Assembly (NCBI GenBank): GCA_030648295.1 | Contig: JAUSID010000140.1 | Span: 110,445-174,444, forward strand | Reading direction: 5' to 3' | Origin: Opitutaceae bacterium | Lineage (GTDB): Bacteria; Verrucomicrobiota; Verrucomicrobiia; Opitutales; Opitutaceae | DNA: 64,000 nt | In this document: positions 37,877 to 46,476 of the stretch, one piece after another | How positions within the stretch are numbered: the first letter of the stretch is position 1 | Layout: every line of letters starts with the position of its first letter | Position numbers and translations under genes: made by a program | Notes under the pieces: generated by a model | What the model was told of the DNA's origin: nothing | The model's database searches: none | What the model saw: the letters and a program-made list of their open reading frames with translations, nothing else

Positions 37877-39544
37877 TCAGCGAAGAGGACTCACTTTGGA
37901 TTCTGTGACATGGAAAGATCGGGTGACGGTCGCCGCGGTTCTGACTTGAGGTTCGATCGAGCGGCCCCATTGCCAGGCTGTCACCGTGATTTCGACGGGA
38001 TAGCGAGTTCGCGGTGGGATAGGCGTCAACTTGAGGATGTTGCCCTCGACGACAGCGGGACCCGCAACTATAAAATACCTGACGGGCAGTCCCGAATCGG
38101 ATGTAGCCGCGAGCGTCACCGAGTCCGTGCCAAACGGTTGATCGGGGATCGGTGCGAAAGTGATGGATTGCGCGAATCCGGACCGGTTTGGCTCGAGTTG
38201 GAGATATCCGGGTTGAACGACGTCTCGAATTTTCCCCGTTCCTTTGTGGCGTAGGGCGACGCAGATCGGGCCTTTCGGCCAAGTGCGGTCCAAGGCAATG
38301 CGAAATCGACCCTGCCCCAGCGGCACTATCGATCCACAAATCCACTCCACCGTGGGTGTCCCCGGGGCGATGGCCAGTGGCGCCATGGCGCCAACAAAGC
38401 CCGGTGGAATGGCAGGCAACAGACAGCCTGCAATCTCAAAGGTAATGCCATCGGCACCAGTCTCGAACGGCACCGGCCTGGTGATTCCCCGAAAGGCCAT
38501 CGGGACGGCTTTCCCCTGCGCGTCGACAAACGCCGGGAGTTGACTGGCCGCCTGCCAGTTGACGGCGGCGGTGTGGAAGGCGTCCAAGGCGAGAGTTTCG
38601 CTAAAAAACCATGGCATGGACCGGTACGCCGGTTCCGCCTTCGCATACGCAGTGGGTTCGAAAGTATTTCTACCTGGCAGCGGCAGTCCGGTTACAAACC
38701 CATCGGATTGCGCAACGGGCAAGAGACCCTTGCTGGGGTCAGTCGGAATCCGCGCTCTGACCACCGCGGAGATGTAGGCGGCAAAATGAGCGGTCATCGC
38801 CTCCGTGCAGTCGAAGTGCCCGCTGCCCGCCTCAATCAATATACTCATGGGCCAATCAGGAAACACCGCGCGCTCCTTGAGCATCGTTTCGTAAAAAGAC
38901 AAATCGGTCCAATGGGTGCGTATATCGGTCTTGTCCTGATACCATTCCTGGGCGGTTCCGACGGCTACCAGCACCGGTGTCTCGCGGTTCTGGTATCGGG
39001 ACAAAGTCAGGGCGTTCTTGATGAAGATACCGGCGATGCAGCGCTGAGGCGAATGGTTCAATAATTGATATAGCATGCGGTAGTGCATCGACTCCCCCAT
39101 CGGCAACCAGGGGACTATCGCCACCTCCGTGTAGCCCGATGATGCCGCGAGGCCATCAAGCAACTGCTGGAGAAAAGCCACCGTCTTCGGGGCTTCGTCC
39201 CTTTCCTTGAAACTGATGAATCTCGGCGTGCACCACACAATCCCCAGGTCGCTGGCCGAACAGGCTGCGCGAATTGCCGGGTGTCCCACCAAGCCATGTT
39301 CGGGGATGTTCTCCCCCAAAATGAGCAACCCCCGAAGCCGGCGGCAGTTTTCAGGAATCCAAAGGTATGCCGCCGTGGTCACTTCATCGTCGGCCGTGTA
39401 CACGAAGGTGCTCCGTTGCACGAACTGGAACACCTGGTTTTCCGGCGACCGCATCACGCCGGAATTGATGAAGACGCCTGCCGGCAAAGTGGACAACAGG
39501 GGGCCGCCGATCGCGAGCAAGCATGCAAGGGCGCAGGTTTTCAT
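37877..39544 (-). CDS. Secreted alpha/beta-hydrolase-like protein, possible carbohydrate esterase
   Basis: The 555-residue product has a signal peptide (ALACLLAIGGPLLSTLPAG). The N-terminal half resembles an alpha/beta hydrolase: a strand 'RGLLILGENIPEHGLVGHP', a candidate nucleophile Ser in 'WLPMGESMHYRML', and a candidate catalytic His in 'LIEAGSGHFDCTEAM'. The C-terminal 130 residues look like a cadherin- or Ig-like beta-sandwich ('ITFAPIPDQPFGTDSVTLAA', 'SGLPVRYFIVAGPA'), often used for substrate or wall attachment. Deacylation of a polysaccharide is a reasonable inference because GH5 follows by 43 bp. The nucleophile elbow (G-E-S-M-H) is not a full G-x-S-x-G, so the assignment is tentative. 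Confidence 0.6.
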   Translation of the reverse strand: MKTCALACLLAIGGPLLSTLPAGVFINSGVMRSPENQVFQFVQRSTFVYTADDEVTTAAYLWIPENCRRLRGLLILGENIPEHGLVGHPAIRAACSASDLGIVWCTPRFISFKERDEAPKTVAFLQQLLDGLAASSGYTEVAIVPWLPMGESMHYRMLYQLLNHSPQRCIAGIFIKNALTLSRYQNRETPVLVAVGTAQEWYQDKTDIRTHWTDLSFYETMLKERAVFPDWPMSILIEAGSGHFDCTEAMTAHFAAYISAVVRARIPTDPSKGLLPVAQSDGFVTGLPLPGRNTFEPTAYAKAEPAYRSMPWFFSETLALDAFHTAAVNWQAASQLPAFVDAQGKAVPMAFRGITRPVPFETGADGITFEIAGCLLPAIPPGFVGAMAPLAIAPGTPTVEWICGSIVPLGQGRFRIALDRTWPKGPICVALRHKGTGKIRDVVQPGYLQLEPNRSGFAQSITFAPIPDQPFGTDSVTLAATSDSGLPVRYFIVAGPAVVEGNILKLTPIPPRTRYPVEITVTAWQWGRSIEPQVRTAATVTRSFHVTESKVSPLR

Positions 39545-39643
39545 TCCACGAGTCGAGTAGTCCCTGCAGACTCCCTCATATTCCCCCCTATAGGTGCGCA
39601 TGCGTCAAATGGTATCCAAGGCTTGGCGCAGCCGTGCCGGATA

Positions 39644-42600
39644 TCAGAACGTGAAGCTGTTGGTCACATACCATCTCCGTTCCGGCGCGAGCCGAACCGT
39701 GGAAATATCGCCCCACGGCTGGACGCCGATGGCTATGGGGGTGTCGTCTGCGACAAGGTTGCGCACATTGAGCTGGATTTTCCAGCTGAGCCGGTTTTTC
39801 CAGAGCTTGCGTTCATAGCTGGCAAACGCGTCGACGTTGGTTTCGGCCGGCGCGTAATACGGACGGGTGAGGTCGAGGTGGACGCTGCCGTCGGTATTGC
39901 GCGTGGTCGGGTAGCCGATGCCGAGCTTGTCCTGCCAGCGGACGGCACCGCCGATACTCCAGCCTTTCAGTCTCTCTCCGAATATCGAGTTCCCGCCGAA
40001 ACGATAGCTGGTCACCAGGTTCGCACGCCACTTGCGCTGTTCGGCGCTGGCCGAGCCTTCCGTGGCGATGGCGGTTGCGAACGGACTATAAACGTTGGCA
40101 TCGAGCCAGGCGCCGAAGGTCTGCACGTTTGCGGCCAGCGGATCGCCTGGCTGCCAATTGAGTGGGTATGCCCCATGCGCCCGCGGTCTGAGTTTGTCCC
40201 AGACGGGGGTCATCCGCGTGATCAGATCCTTCAAGAACGGCAGGGCGTTGCTCTGGATCGTCTCCTGTTTCGCGACGTTCGCCAGGATGCGCCAGTTGCG
40301 GGTGGGATTGTAGACGATTTCGAGCTCGGTCCCCTTGGCTGTATAGTCGGTCGTATCGGTTCGGCCCGGAAGCGAACTGAAGTAGTTCACCGACTGGTTG
40401 GGCCGCTCCCCCACCACGCGCCACTCGTAGAGCGCGCGATAATTGTCCGGCAGCGCACTCAACAGGAGTTCGGCATCGGCAATCCCGATATCAACCAGAT
40501 GAGGATTCAGGGTGCCTTCCGTGTACCACCGCGCGGCCGCGCGCACGGTGGCATCCATGGCCGCGATGCCCACGACCGTCGGATTGTAGCTCTGGCCTTT
40601 GACGCTGGTTTCAAACCAGTTCAGCCGGAGGCTCAACTTGTCGCTCAATGCCGACACGTTGACGCCATACTCCCTGGTATCGCCCTCGGGCGAGGCGATC
40701 TTTTCGCCATAGCCATTGATCCGGCCACCAACCGGAGTGAAATTACTCGATTTATTGTAGAAGATGCTGAGGTCGGTTCCAGAGGGAAGCCGCACCAGTT
40801 GGCGTGGCCAGCGCGCGACCGCACTGTAACTCCTGACTTCTCCCGCCACGTTCAAAGGCGGGGTGTCCGGAAAGGAGAAGTCATTGAACCCGTAGTGAAC
40901 CTTGCCGGGGTCGTTTGGGTCGGCGGGATTGGGGACAAAATTCACCGTTTGGCGGACGAAATAATCCTCGTCGCGGCGCCATCCCAACATGGTCACGAAG
41001 TGATCCTGCAACCAGTGACTCTGGAGGACGGCGGCCTGGGATCTCGTGACCTCCCGCAAACCGCTCCCGCCATTATTTCTCTCCAGCAGCGTAGCGGGCG
41101 CGTCGACCAACCGGCCGGGATCGGTGGCGTTCGCCTCGCGCCCGAAGTAGGGAATATTGGTTAACGGCCCGGCCGTTTGCGACGGGATGGACACCGCGTC
41201 GAGCTGAAGGGGATTGCGGTTCCCGATGAGGGACGGCCCGATGTAGACAATCCGCCCCGAGCGACGGCCGGCATGGTCGATGTTGGGCGCGCGTTCGCGC
41301 GCGGCATCTCCGTCGAAGGCATAGCCATGGTTGTAACTGATGCTCTCGTTTGAGTTTTGCTCATACAGACCCGTGGCGGTGTGGCGGCCAAGCCACTTGG
41401 CCCACGCCGGCCGCAAATCGCGGAAGTCGTATTTCAGATACGCGGTGGCGCGGATGGCCTCCGAGGCAATGAACAGGTTGTTGTAGTTGACTTGAGAAGA
41501 AAGCAGGTAAGGCCGGCCGACATTGGGGTTCGGTATGCCCGTGGGCAGGGTGACATTGGGATCGATGCGGACGTGATTGCTGCCGCCGGACGACACGAAG
41601 GAGTTCTTGCTGCGCCGGTCGATGCGTTGCTGGTCATAGGCGAGTTCAACGCCGATTCGGTCCTCCCAGGCCCGTTGCTCGAGCGCGATGTTGAACGTGT
41701 GGAAGCTGTCTCCCTGAATCGAACTCTCGTCGATCATCCGATTCTTGAAATCGAAGACACTGAAATTGGTGAAGCCCTGCTGCTTGATCCCGGCTGGGAC
41801 CACGCCGGGTTGTTGTCCAGGCAGCACATTTGCGCCTCTCCAGTACGCGGCGGGCAACTCGAAGATATTCTGCGTGCCATAATAGCGAATGACGTCGCTG
41901 GCCAGATCGCGGTTGAAAATCGGATTGAAGGTTCCCGCCCTGATGGCATTCGCCAAGATGGCGGCGCTGCCGACGACCTCGCTGCGGAAACCGAACGCTG
42001 GTCGGGGATCCCTCGGGTTGTTATGCACCGCGACCATTTGATTCTGGACCGTTCCCTGGTTGATGAAGAAGCCAATGAAATCGGCGAGCCCCGCGTTCTG
42101 GGTTGCGGCATTCGGGTTTCGGGCCGGGTCATCAAAGAACGTCCAGTCATAAGGCACCCGACCCGCAGCATCCCACATTTCCGAGCTGTTAAAAGGCAGG
42201 ACAGCGATCGGCCGGTTGGCCTTCGTACGCCCGGTTTCGAAACTCGCCCGCAGCGCCGTCGACTTGAACGGCTCATGGGTGACCGCCCCATAAATGCGCC
42301 GCTTTTCCTGGAACGCCGGCCGCTGATTATAGCGCTCATTGTCCGCGAGTGCCGCCAGCCGGATGGCAAGTTTTCGTTGGATCAAAACGCGATTGAAATC
42401 GATTGATGCACGCTGGCTGTCGTTGTTGCCATACCGCGCTTCGACCTTGTTCCGGTTGTGGTTGAGATCCGGCCGGAGCAAGGAGGTATCAACCACCCCC
42501 GCTGGGCTGCCGATGCCAAACAGGATGGCATTGGGTCCGCGATTCACCGTGACGCGATCCGTATTGTAGGAGTCGAACTCGATTCGGGTGGGGAACAGGC

Positions 42601-43051
42601 CGCGCGAAAAATTGGGCGAAGCCAGGCCGCGGGTCCGGCTGCTTTGCTGCGGATCGAAACGGGGACCTTCGCCGACGACCGAGGTGGCATTGATGTCATT
42701 GGTCGCGCCGGAGTAATTGCCGTCCGGTCCCGCGGTCTCCATCCCCGTGGCATAGATGAGCAGGTTGCTGGAACTCGTCGCGCCGAGATCATCCAGCAAG
42801 TCCTTTGTGTAGATCGAAATGGAGGCGCCAAGGTCCTTGATCGGCGTGTTGAGCCGGGTGCCGGCCAGGGTGGAGGTCGCCTGATAGCCGGTGTCGCGAT
42901 CCGCATCGACCACGAAGGGTGAGAGCGTGACGGCAGGTTCGGCGGATTCAGTCGGGCTAACGGCGGGGGCGACCTGGGCACCGGCGTGAATCGTAAGGAG
43001 GCCGGCGAATGCGACGCCAAGCCGCCCTGAAGCGGAGTATTTCAATTTCAT
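39644..43051 (-). CDS. TonB-dependent receptor ('LSPFVV' class), uronate locus, intact
   Basis: This is the longest receptor in the window (1135 residues). It has a signal peptide (LGVAFAGLLTIHAGAQ), 'EPAVTLSPFVVDADRDTGYQ', a plug ('STLAGTRLNTPIKDLGASIS', 'NRGPNAILFGIGSPAGVVDT') and a barrel ending VTNSFTF. It would take up oligosaccharides released from a uronic polymer. ATG at 43051 is placed at the signal peptide. It is divergent from the operon starting at 43325. The 273-bp gap between them holds two copies of the CTTNACNNGTNAAG palindrome, one 97 bp upstream of this start, so control by the LacI protein at 46477 is likely. Confidence 0.95.
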   Translation of the reverse strand: MKLKYSASGRLGVAFAGLLTIHAGAQVAPAVSPTESAEPAVTLSPFVVDADRDTGYQATSTLAGTRLNTPIKDLGASISIYTKDLLDDLGATSSSNLLIYATGMETAGPDGNYSGATNDINATSVVGEGPRFDPQQSSRTRGLASPNFSRGLFPTRIEFDSYNTDRVTVNRGPNAILFGIGSPAGVVDTSLLRPDLNHNRNKVEARYGNNDSQRASIDFNRVLIQRKLAIRLAALADNERYNQRPAFQEKRRIYGAVTHEPFKSTALRASFETGRTKANRPIAVLPFNSSEMWDAAGRVPYDWTFFDDPARNPNAATQNAGLADFIGFFINQGTVQNQMVAVHNNPRDPRPAFGFRSEVVGSAAILANAIRAGTFNPIFNRDLASDVIRYYGTQNIFELPAAYWRGANVLPGQQPGVVPAGIKQQGFTNFSVFDFKNRMIDESSIQGDSFHTFNIALEQRAWEDRIGVELAYDQQRIDRRSKNSFVSSGGSNHVRIDPNVTLPTGIPNPNVGRPYLLSSQVNYNNLFIASEAIRATAYLKYDFRDLRPAWAKWLGRHTATGLYEQNSNESISYNHGYAFDGDAARERAPNIDHAGRRSGRIVYIGPSLIGNRNPLQLDAVSIPSQTAGPLTNIPYFGREANATDPGRLVDAPATLLERNNGGSGLREVTRSQAAVLQSHWLQDHFVTMLGWRRDEDYFVRQTVNFVPNPADPNDPGKVHYGFNDFSFPDTPPLNVAGEVRSYSAVARWPRQLVRLPSGTDLSIFYNKSSNFTPVGGRINGYGEKIASPEGDTREYGVNVSALSDKLSLRLNWFETSVKGQSYNPTVVGIAAMDATVRAAARWYTEGTLNPHLVDIGIADAELLLSALPDNYRALYEWRVVGERPNQSVNYFSSLPGRTDTTDYTAKGTELEIVYNPTRNWRILANVAKQETIQSNALPFLKDLITRMTPVWDKLRPRAHGAYPLNWQPGDPLAANVQTFGAWLDANVYSPFATAIATEGSASAEQRKWRANLVTSYRFGGNSIFGERLKGWSIGGAVRWQDKLGIGYPTTRNTDGSVHLDLTRPYYAPAETNVDAFASYERKLWKNRLSWKIQLNVRNLVADDTPIAIGVQPWGDISTVRLAPERRWYVTNSFTF

Positions 43052-43147
43052 GGTGAATCGGGGTGGGGAAACCAGGCCGGACTCGGACTTTCCTAGCACG
43101 CGACCATGTTTCAATGCCCATCCAGCCCCAACCCAATCCCTTCGTTA

Positions 43148-43161
43148 CTTGACTCGTTAAG
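43148..43161 (-). promoter_or_regulatory. Candidate LacI-type operator, site D
   Basis: The minus strand reads CTTAACGAGTCAAG, matching all ten fixed positions of the palindrome CTTNACNNGTNAAG. It lies 97 bp upstream of the TBDR start at 43051 and 52 bp from site A, which faces the other divergent gene. The assignment to the regulator at 46477 is inference from position and symmetry. Confidence 0.55.
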
Positions 43162-43199
43162 TGCGGCAGTGCTCGCGACCCATGATGAGACCGGCCTTA

Positions 43200-43213
43200 C
43201 TGAACGGGTAAAG
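43200..43213 (+). promoter_or_regulatory. Candidate LacI-type operator, site A
   Basis: The sequence CTGAACGGGTAAAG matches nine of the ten fixed positions of CTTNACNNGTNAAG and shares the 11-mer ACGGGTAAAGT with sites B and C. It lies 112 bp upstream of the discoidin-like gene at 43325. Confidence 0.55.
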
Positions 43214-43324
43214 TTTCGACAGGGTTGGTCCGCCCTCATTCGACACCTAATGGCATGATCATTGATTAAACCGCCGACGGCATCGTCCCGCGGGTGCCCG
43301 GAGGAAATTGAATTCCCAACCACC

Positions 43325-43834
43325 ATGAAAAGCCCAGGTCTCTTGTTTGCGACTCTCGGTCTCATCGCGTTCGTTTCCCATCCGATCCAGGCGGCTGATG
43401 TGGACAAAGCCTCGATCAAGGTCACGGCCAGCGGTTGGGAGGCGAAAGCTCACGGCGGCGTCGGTGACTTCCCGCCGGCGAACACGCTCGATGGTCGGGT
43501 GACGCCCGATTCATCCTGGCGGGCCGAGGGCCCAGGAACGTGGATCCAGTGGGATCTGGGCACCCCAAGGAAACTCCGAAAAATCGGCCTGGCGTTCCTT
43601 TTCGGCGACAAGCGCTATTACACCTTTGATCTGCTCGTTACCAACGATCCGACGGCCTCGCGCGACTGGCGCCCCGTGCGACTGAAGGCAAAAAGCACGG
43701 GCAACTCGCTCGGGTTTGAAATGATCAACCTCGATGCCGCGGCGGTGCGTCACGTTCGTTTGGTGGGCTACGGCAATTCCTCGGCGCAATTCCCCAAGTG
43801 GACGAACCTGACCGAGGTCGCCTTCGAAGAATGA
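43325..43834 (+). CDS. Secreted single-domain F5/8 type C (discoidin-like) protein
   Basis: This 169-residue protein has a signal peptide (LLFATLGLIAFVSHPIQAA) and one discoidin-like beta-sandwich: 'PPANTLDGRVTPDSSWRAEG', 'WIQWDLGTPRKL', 'IGLAFLFGDKRYYTFDLLV' and 'RHVRLVGYGNSS'. The pattern resembles the F5/8-type-C modules attached to alginate and other uronate lyases, but here it stands alone. It may act as a periplasmic or surface binding protein presenting a uronic glycan. Its stop overlaps the start of the next gene by 4 bp (ATGA), so it opens an operon that runs to the LacI gene. Operator-like site A lies upstream. Confidence 0.85.
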   Translation: MKSPGLLFATLGLIAFVSHPIQAADVDKASIKVTASGWEAKAHGGVGDFPPANTLDGRVTPDSSWRAEGPGTWIQWDLGTPRKLRKIGLAFLFGDKRYYTFDLLVTNDPTASRDWRPVRLKAKSTGNSLGFEMINLDAAAVRHVRLVGYGNSSAQFPKWTNLTEVAFEE

Positions 43835-45336
43835 CGCACGCCCGTCGTGCTTTCTTGAAAGAAGGCATTGCTGCACTCGTTCTGCTGCTGTGCCTCGGCC
43901 GTATGTCGGCCAAACCGCCCACCGCGCACGAAATTGGCAACCGACTGGAAATCCGCTGGCATGGCGACCTGCTGCTGGAGATTCGCGATGGCCGCTTCCT
44001 GCGTTTTAGGGGCAGTGGATTCAACGACCATTGGCTCGGGACCACGGCCGCCCCCATGGACCTGGGCTGGGACTACCGGGGTGTGAAGGATTATGTGAAC
44101 AGCCGGCATGAGACGGTGACGACCGAAAACGGATTCGTTGTGACGCTGGCGGGAGCGAAGCCGAGCATCGACGGTCACATCGAGACGCGAATCGAGGCGC
44201 GGTTGATTTCGGCGCAGGAGGGATTTCGATATACACTCAGCTCCAAACTGACGGGCTCGCAGCGGAAATGGCGGGCGGTGTCCACCCGCGCCCGGGGCGT
44301 TTCCGCCGGAACCGCGGTGGAGATTGAGGTGCTTGATTTTCACCTTAATCGTATTTCGCGATCCGATTTGATGGACTGGCGGAATTCGCCGGGCGAGGAA
44401 TTGCTGTACGATGGGATTGTGGTGGCGCACAAGTCGGAGCCGTGGCGTTTTATCCCGCCTGTCTACACCCCGTATCCAATCCGAAAAGGGGAATACCCGA
44501 CGATTTTCTGGACGAACGAGCGCCGCGCGGAGACCGGTTTTCGGATCGGATATCTGGACCGCCGCGAAGGGGGATGGATTCAGGAATTCGGCCGCGTCTC
44601 CGCCCCGATAAAGATAGAGCAGTGTTGGCTTGGGGTGGACGTGCATTATTTGATGCCGACAGGTGTTCCCGGCCGAAAAGAGGACGAGGATACGTTCGAG
44701 ACTGGATATACATTTGGTTTCACTCCCGTTACGCGCCAGACCGCACGGGAGATCCTGGACCGGGCCGCGTCGATCGACTGGCGGGAACGACCTGAATACC
44801 AGCTGCCGGTCTTCTCGCGCTACAGCACATTCGAGGAGCGGTTGTCGCGGGCCGGCCAGTTTGTCTGGTGCGCGAGTTCCTACCAATGCGCCCTCGACGA
44901 CACCTTGGGCGCTGACGATCGTCATTCAGTTCGGATCACCCACGCCTTGCCCGGGGAAAAGTCCGCCTGGTATGCTTTCACTTGGGGCACCCATTTCGAC
45001 ACTCCGACGCCGCTGAAGGGCCGGTTCCGCATTTCGGCCATGGTGAAAACCCGGGACTGTGCCGGGAATTTCAAAATGGCGGTCGCAAAGTTTGGCGACG
45101 GCGACATCTTCCTGCGTCAGACTGGGCAATGGACGAGCACGGGCAGGCGCAAGGACGTCGAATGGTTTTACTCGGACCAAGCCATCACCGGCACCGTGGA
45201 GTGGACGCAGTTGCACGTGGATGTGGACATAGATTTGACCCGTGAACCGCCGTTCACGCGCCACGGCGTCATCCTGGAATATGCCGGGGCCGGCTCCATC
45301 TGGTTCGACAACGTCAGGATTCAACAAGTCGAATGA
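43831..45336 (+). CDS. Secreted protein of unknown function with C-terminal beta-sandwich
   Basis: I do not recognise the main part of this 501-residue protein. A short leader with Arg pair (ARRAFLKEGIAALVLLLCLG) suggests export. Residues 30-330 are beta-rich, with repeated aromatic patterns ('NRLEIRWHGDLLLEIRDGRF', 'LGWDYRGVKDYVNS', 'EPWRFIPPVYTPYPIRKGEY'). The last 150 residues look like a carbohydrate-binding jelly roll ('GRFRISAMVKTRDCAGNFKM', 'GVILEYAGAGSIWFDNVRI'). The first gene's stop overlaps its ATG. The position between a discoidin-like lectin and a dehydrogenase in a uronate operon makes a new lyase, hydrolase or binding protein all possible. Confidence 0.72.
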   Translation: MTHARRAFLKEGIAALVLLLCLGRMSAKPPTAHEIGNRLEIRWHGDLLLEIRDGRFLRFRGSGFNDHWLGTTAAPMDLGWDYRGVKDYVNSRHETVTTENGFVVTLAGAKPSIDGHIETRIEARLISAQEGFRYTLSSKLTGSQRKWRAVSTRARGVSAGTAVEIEVLDFHLNRISRSDLMDWRNSPGEELLYDGIVVAHKSEPWRFIPPVYTPYPIRKGEYPTIFWTNERRAETGFRIGYLDRREGGWIQEFGRVSAPIKIEQCWLGVDVHYLMPTGVPGRKEDEDTFETGYTFGFTPVTRQTAREILDRAASIDWRERPEYQLPVFSRYSTFEERLSRAGQFVWCASSYQCALDDTLGADDRHSVRITHALPGEKSAWYAFTWGTHFDTPTPLKGRFRISAMVKTRDCAGNFKMAVAKFGDGDIFLRQTGQWTSTGRRKDVEWFYSDQAITGTVEWTQLHVDVDIDLTREPPFTRHGVILEYAGAGSIWFDNVRIQQVE

Positions 45337-45394
45337 CGAGGCGAACGCCCGGATTCTCACGAGGTTCGCCGTACCGGCCCGGTCCGCTCTCCCG

Positions 45395-46435
45395 ATGAAT
45401 GCACCGTGCTCTGAAAGGCTTCCTTCATTCATGCGCCGACCGAAGACGATCATTTGTATGAGTGAGGCGGCGTACGCCGCGGTCCTCCCGGAGCCGGAGC
45501 GCAGCGCGATCCACCAACTGCTTGATGTGGTAGGCATCCTGCACCCAGGCGATGCCAGCACGATTGGGGAGCGTCCGGAATGGACGGAGGTCCAGTTCTT
45601 GGTCTCCGGCTGGGGCGCGCCTGGGCTCACATCACAAATTCTGGCGAGGCTCCCGGCGCTCGCGGCGGTTTTTCACACCGGCGGAACCGTGAAGTCCATC
45701 ACCACTGAGGCCATGTGGAGCCGCGGCATCCGCGTGACCAGTGCTGCCCAGGCGAATGCCCGGCCAGTGGCGGAATACACGGTTGCACAGATTGTCTTGG
45801 CACTGAAACGGGTCTGGCCGCGAGCGCTCGCGTGGCGGCAGGAACGGCGTTACTTGACCGATGACCCGCTCGCGCCGGGTGCCCTCAACAGCACGATCGG
45901 ACTCCTGGCTCTGAGCCGGACTGGGCGCGTGGTGAGAGAACTCCTGCGCAGCTACGATCTGCGGGTGCTCGTTTATGATCCGACGGTGACCGCGGAGGAG
46001 GCGGTTATTCTCGGAGTTGAGCTTGCGCCTTTGGAGCGGATCTTTTCCGAGGCTCATGTGGTCAGCTGCCATCTTCCGTTGCTGGCAGGAACCACCGGTC
46101 TCCTGCGCGGCGGGCATTTCGCGGCCATGCGGCCGGGCGCCACTTTCATCAACACCGCCCGGGCCGGGGTGCTGCACGAGACTGAACTGCTTGGTGTTCT
46201 CCGGGCGCGTCCCGACCTTTGGGCCATCTTGGATGTGACAGAGCCTGAGCCGCCGGACCCGAGGGCGCTTTTGCTGAATCTGCCCAACGTGATCCTCACT
46301 CCCCACCTGGCCGGCAGTCAGGGGGAGGAATCGCGGCGGTTGGGCCGCACGATAATCGATGAAATCCAGCGTCACTTGCAGGGCCAGTCGCTTCGCTGCG
46401 AGGTGAAGCGACAACATTTGGCTGAAATCGCCTGA
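45395..46435 (+). CDS. D-isomer-specific 2-hydroxyacid dehydrogenase-like protein with altered nucleotide loop
   Basis: The 346-residue protein has the fold of D-2-hydroxyacid dehydrogenases. The catalytic triad residues are visible as R256 (NTARAG), E283 (DVTEPEP) and H304 (TPHLAGSQGEE), and 'VVSCHLPLL' and 'MRPGATFINTARAGVL' are standard. The dinucleotide loop, normally G-x-G-x-x-G, reads G-L-L-A-L-S-R-T-G (residues 169-177): two of the expected glycines are Ala and Ser. NAD(P) binding may be changed or reduced. ATG at 45395 is used; ATG at 45431 is an alternative. It sits 58 bp after the previous gene and 41 bp before the LacI gene. A role in reducing a keto-uronate intermediate is inference. 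Confidence 0.85.
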   Translation: MNAPCSERLPSFMRRPKTIICMSEAAYAAVLPEPERSAIHQLLDVVGILHPGDASTIGERPEWTEVQFLVSGWGAPGLTSQILARLPALAAVFHTGGTVKSITTEAMWSRGIRVTSAAQANARPVAEYTVAQIVLALKRVWPRALAWRQERRYLTDDPLAPGALNSTIGLLALSRTGRVVRELLRSYDLRVLVYDPTVTAEEAVILGVELAPLERIFSEAHVVSCHLPLLAGTTGLLRGGHFAAMRPGATFINTARAGVLHETELLGVLRARPDLWAILDVTEPEPPDPRALLLNLPNVILTPHLAGSQGEESRRLGRTIIDEIQRHLQGQSLRCEVKRQHLAEIA

Positions 46436-46476
46436 CGGTGATTGCGAGAGACGTTGATTCTCCGGGCTGATCGTGC

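Noticed and set aside
39281..41164. A 627-codon plus-strand frame opposite two minus-strand genes
   Set aside because: It spans parts of two real genes (37877-39544 and 39644-43051) and has no coherent domain text.
45242..45394. Upstream extension of the hydroxyacid dehydrogenase into the preceding gene
   Set aside because: The extra 51 codons overlap the end of 43831-45336 and have no resemblance to the family; ATG at 45395 gives the normal length.
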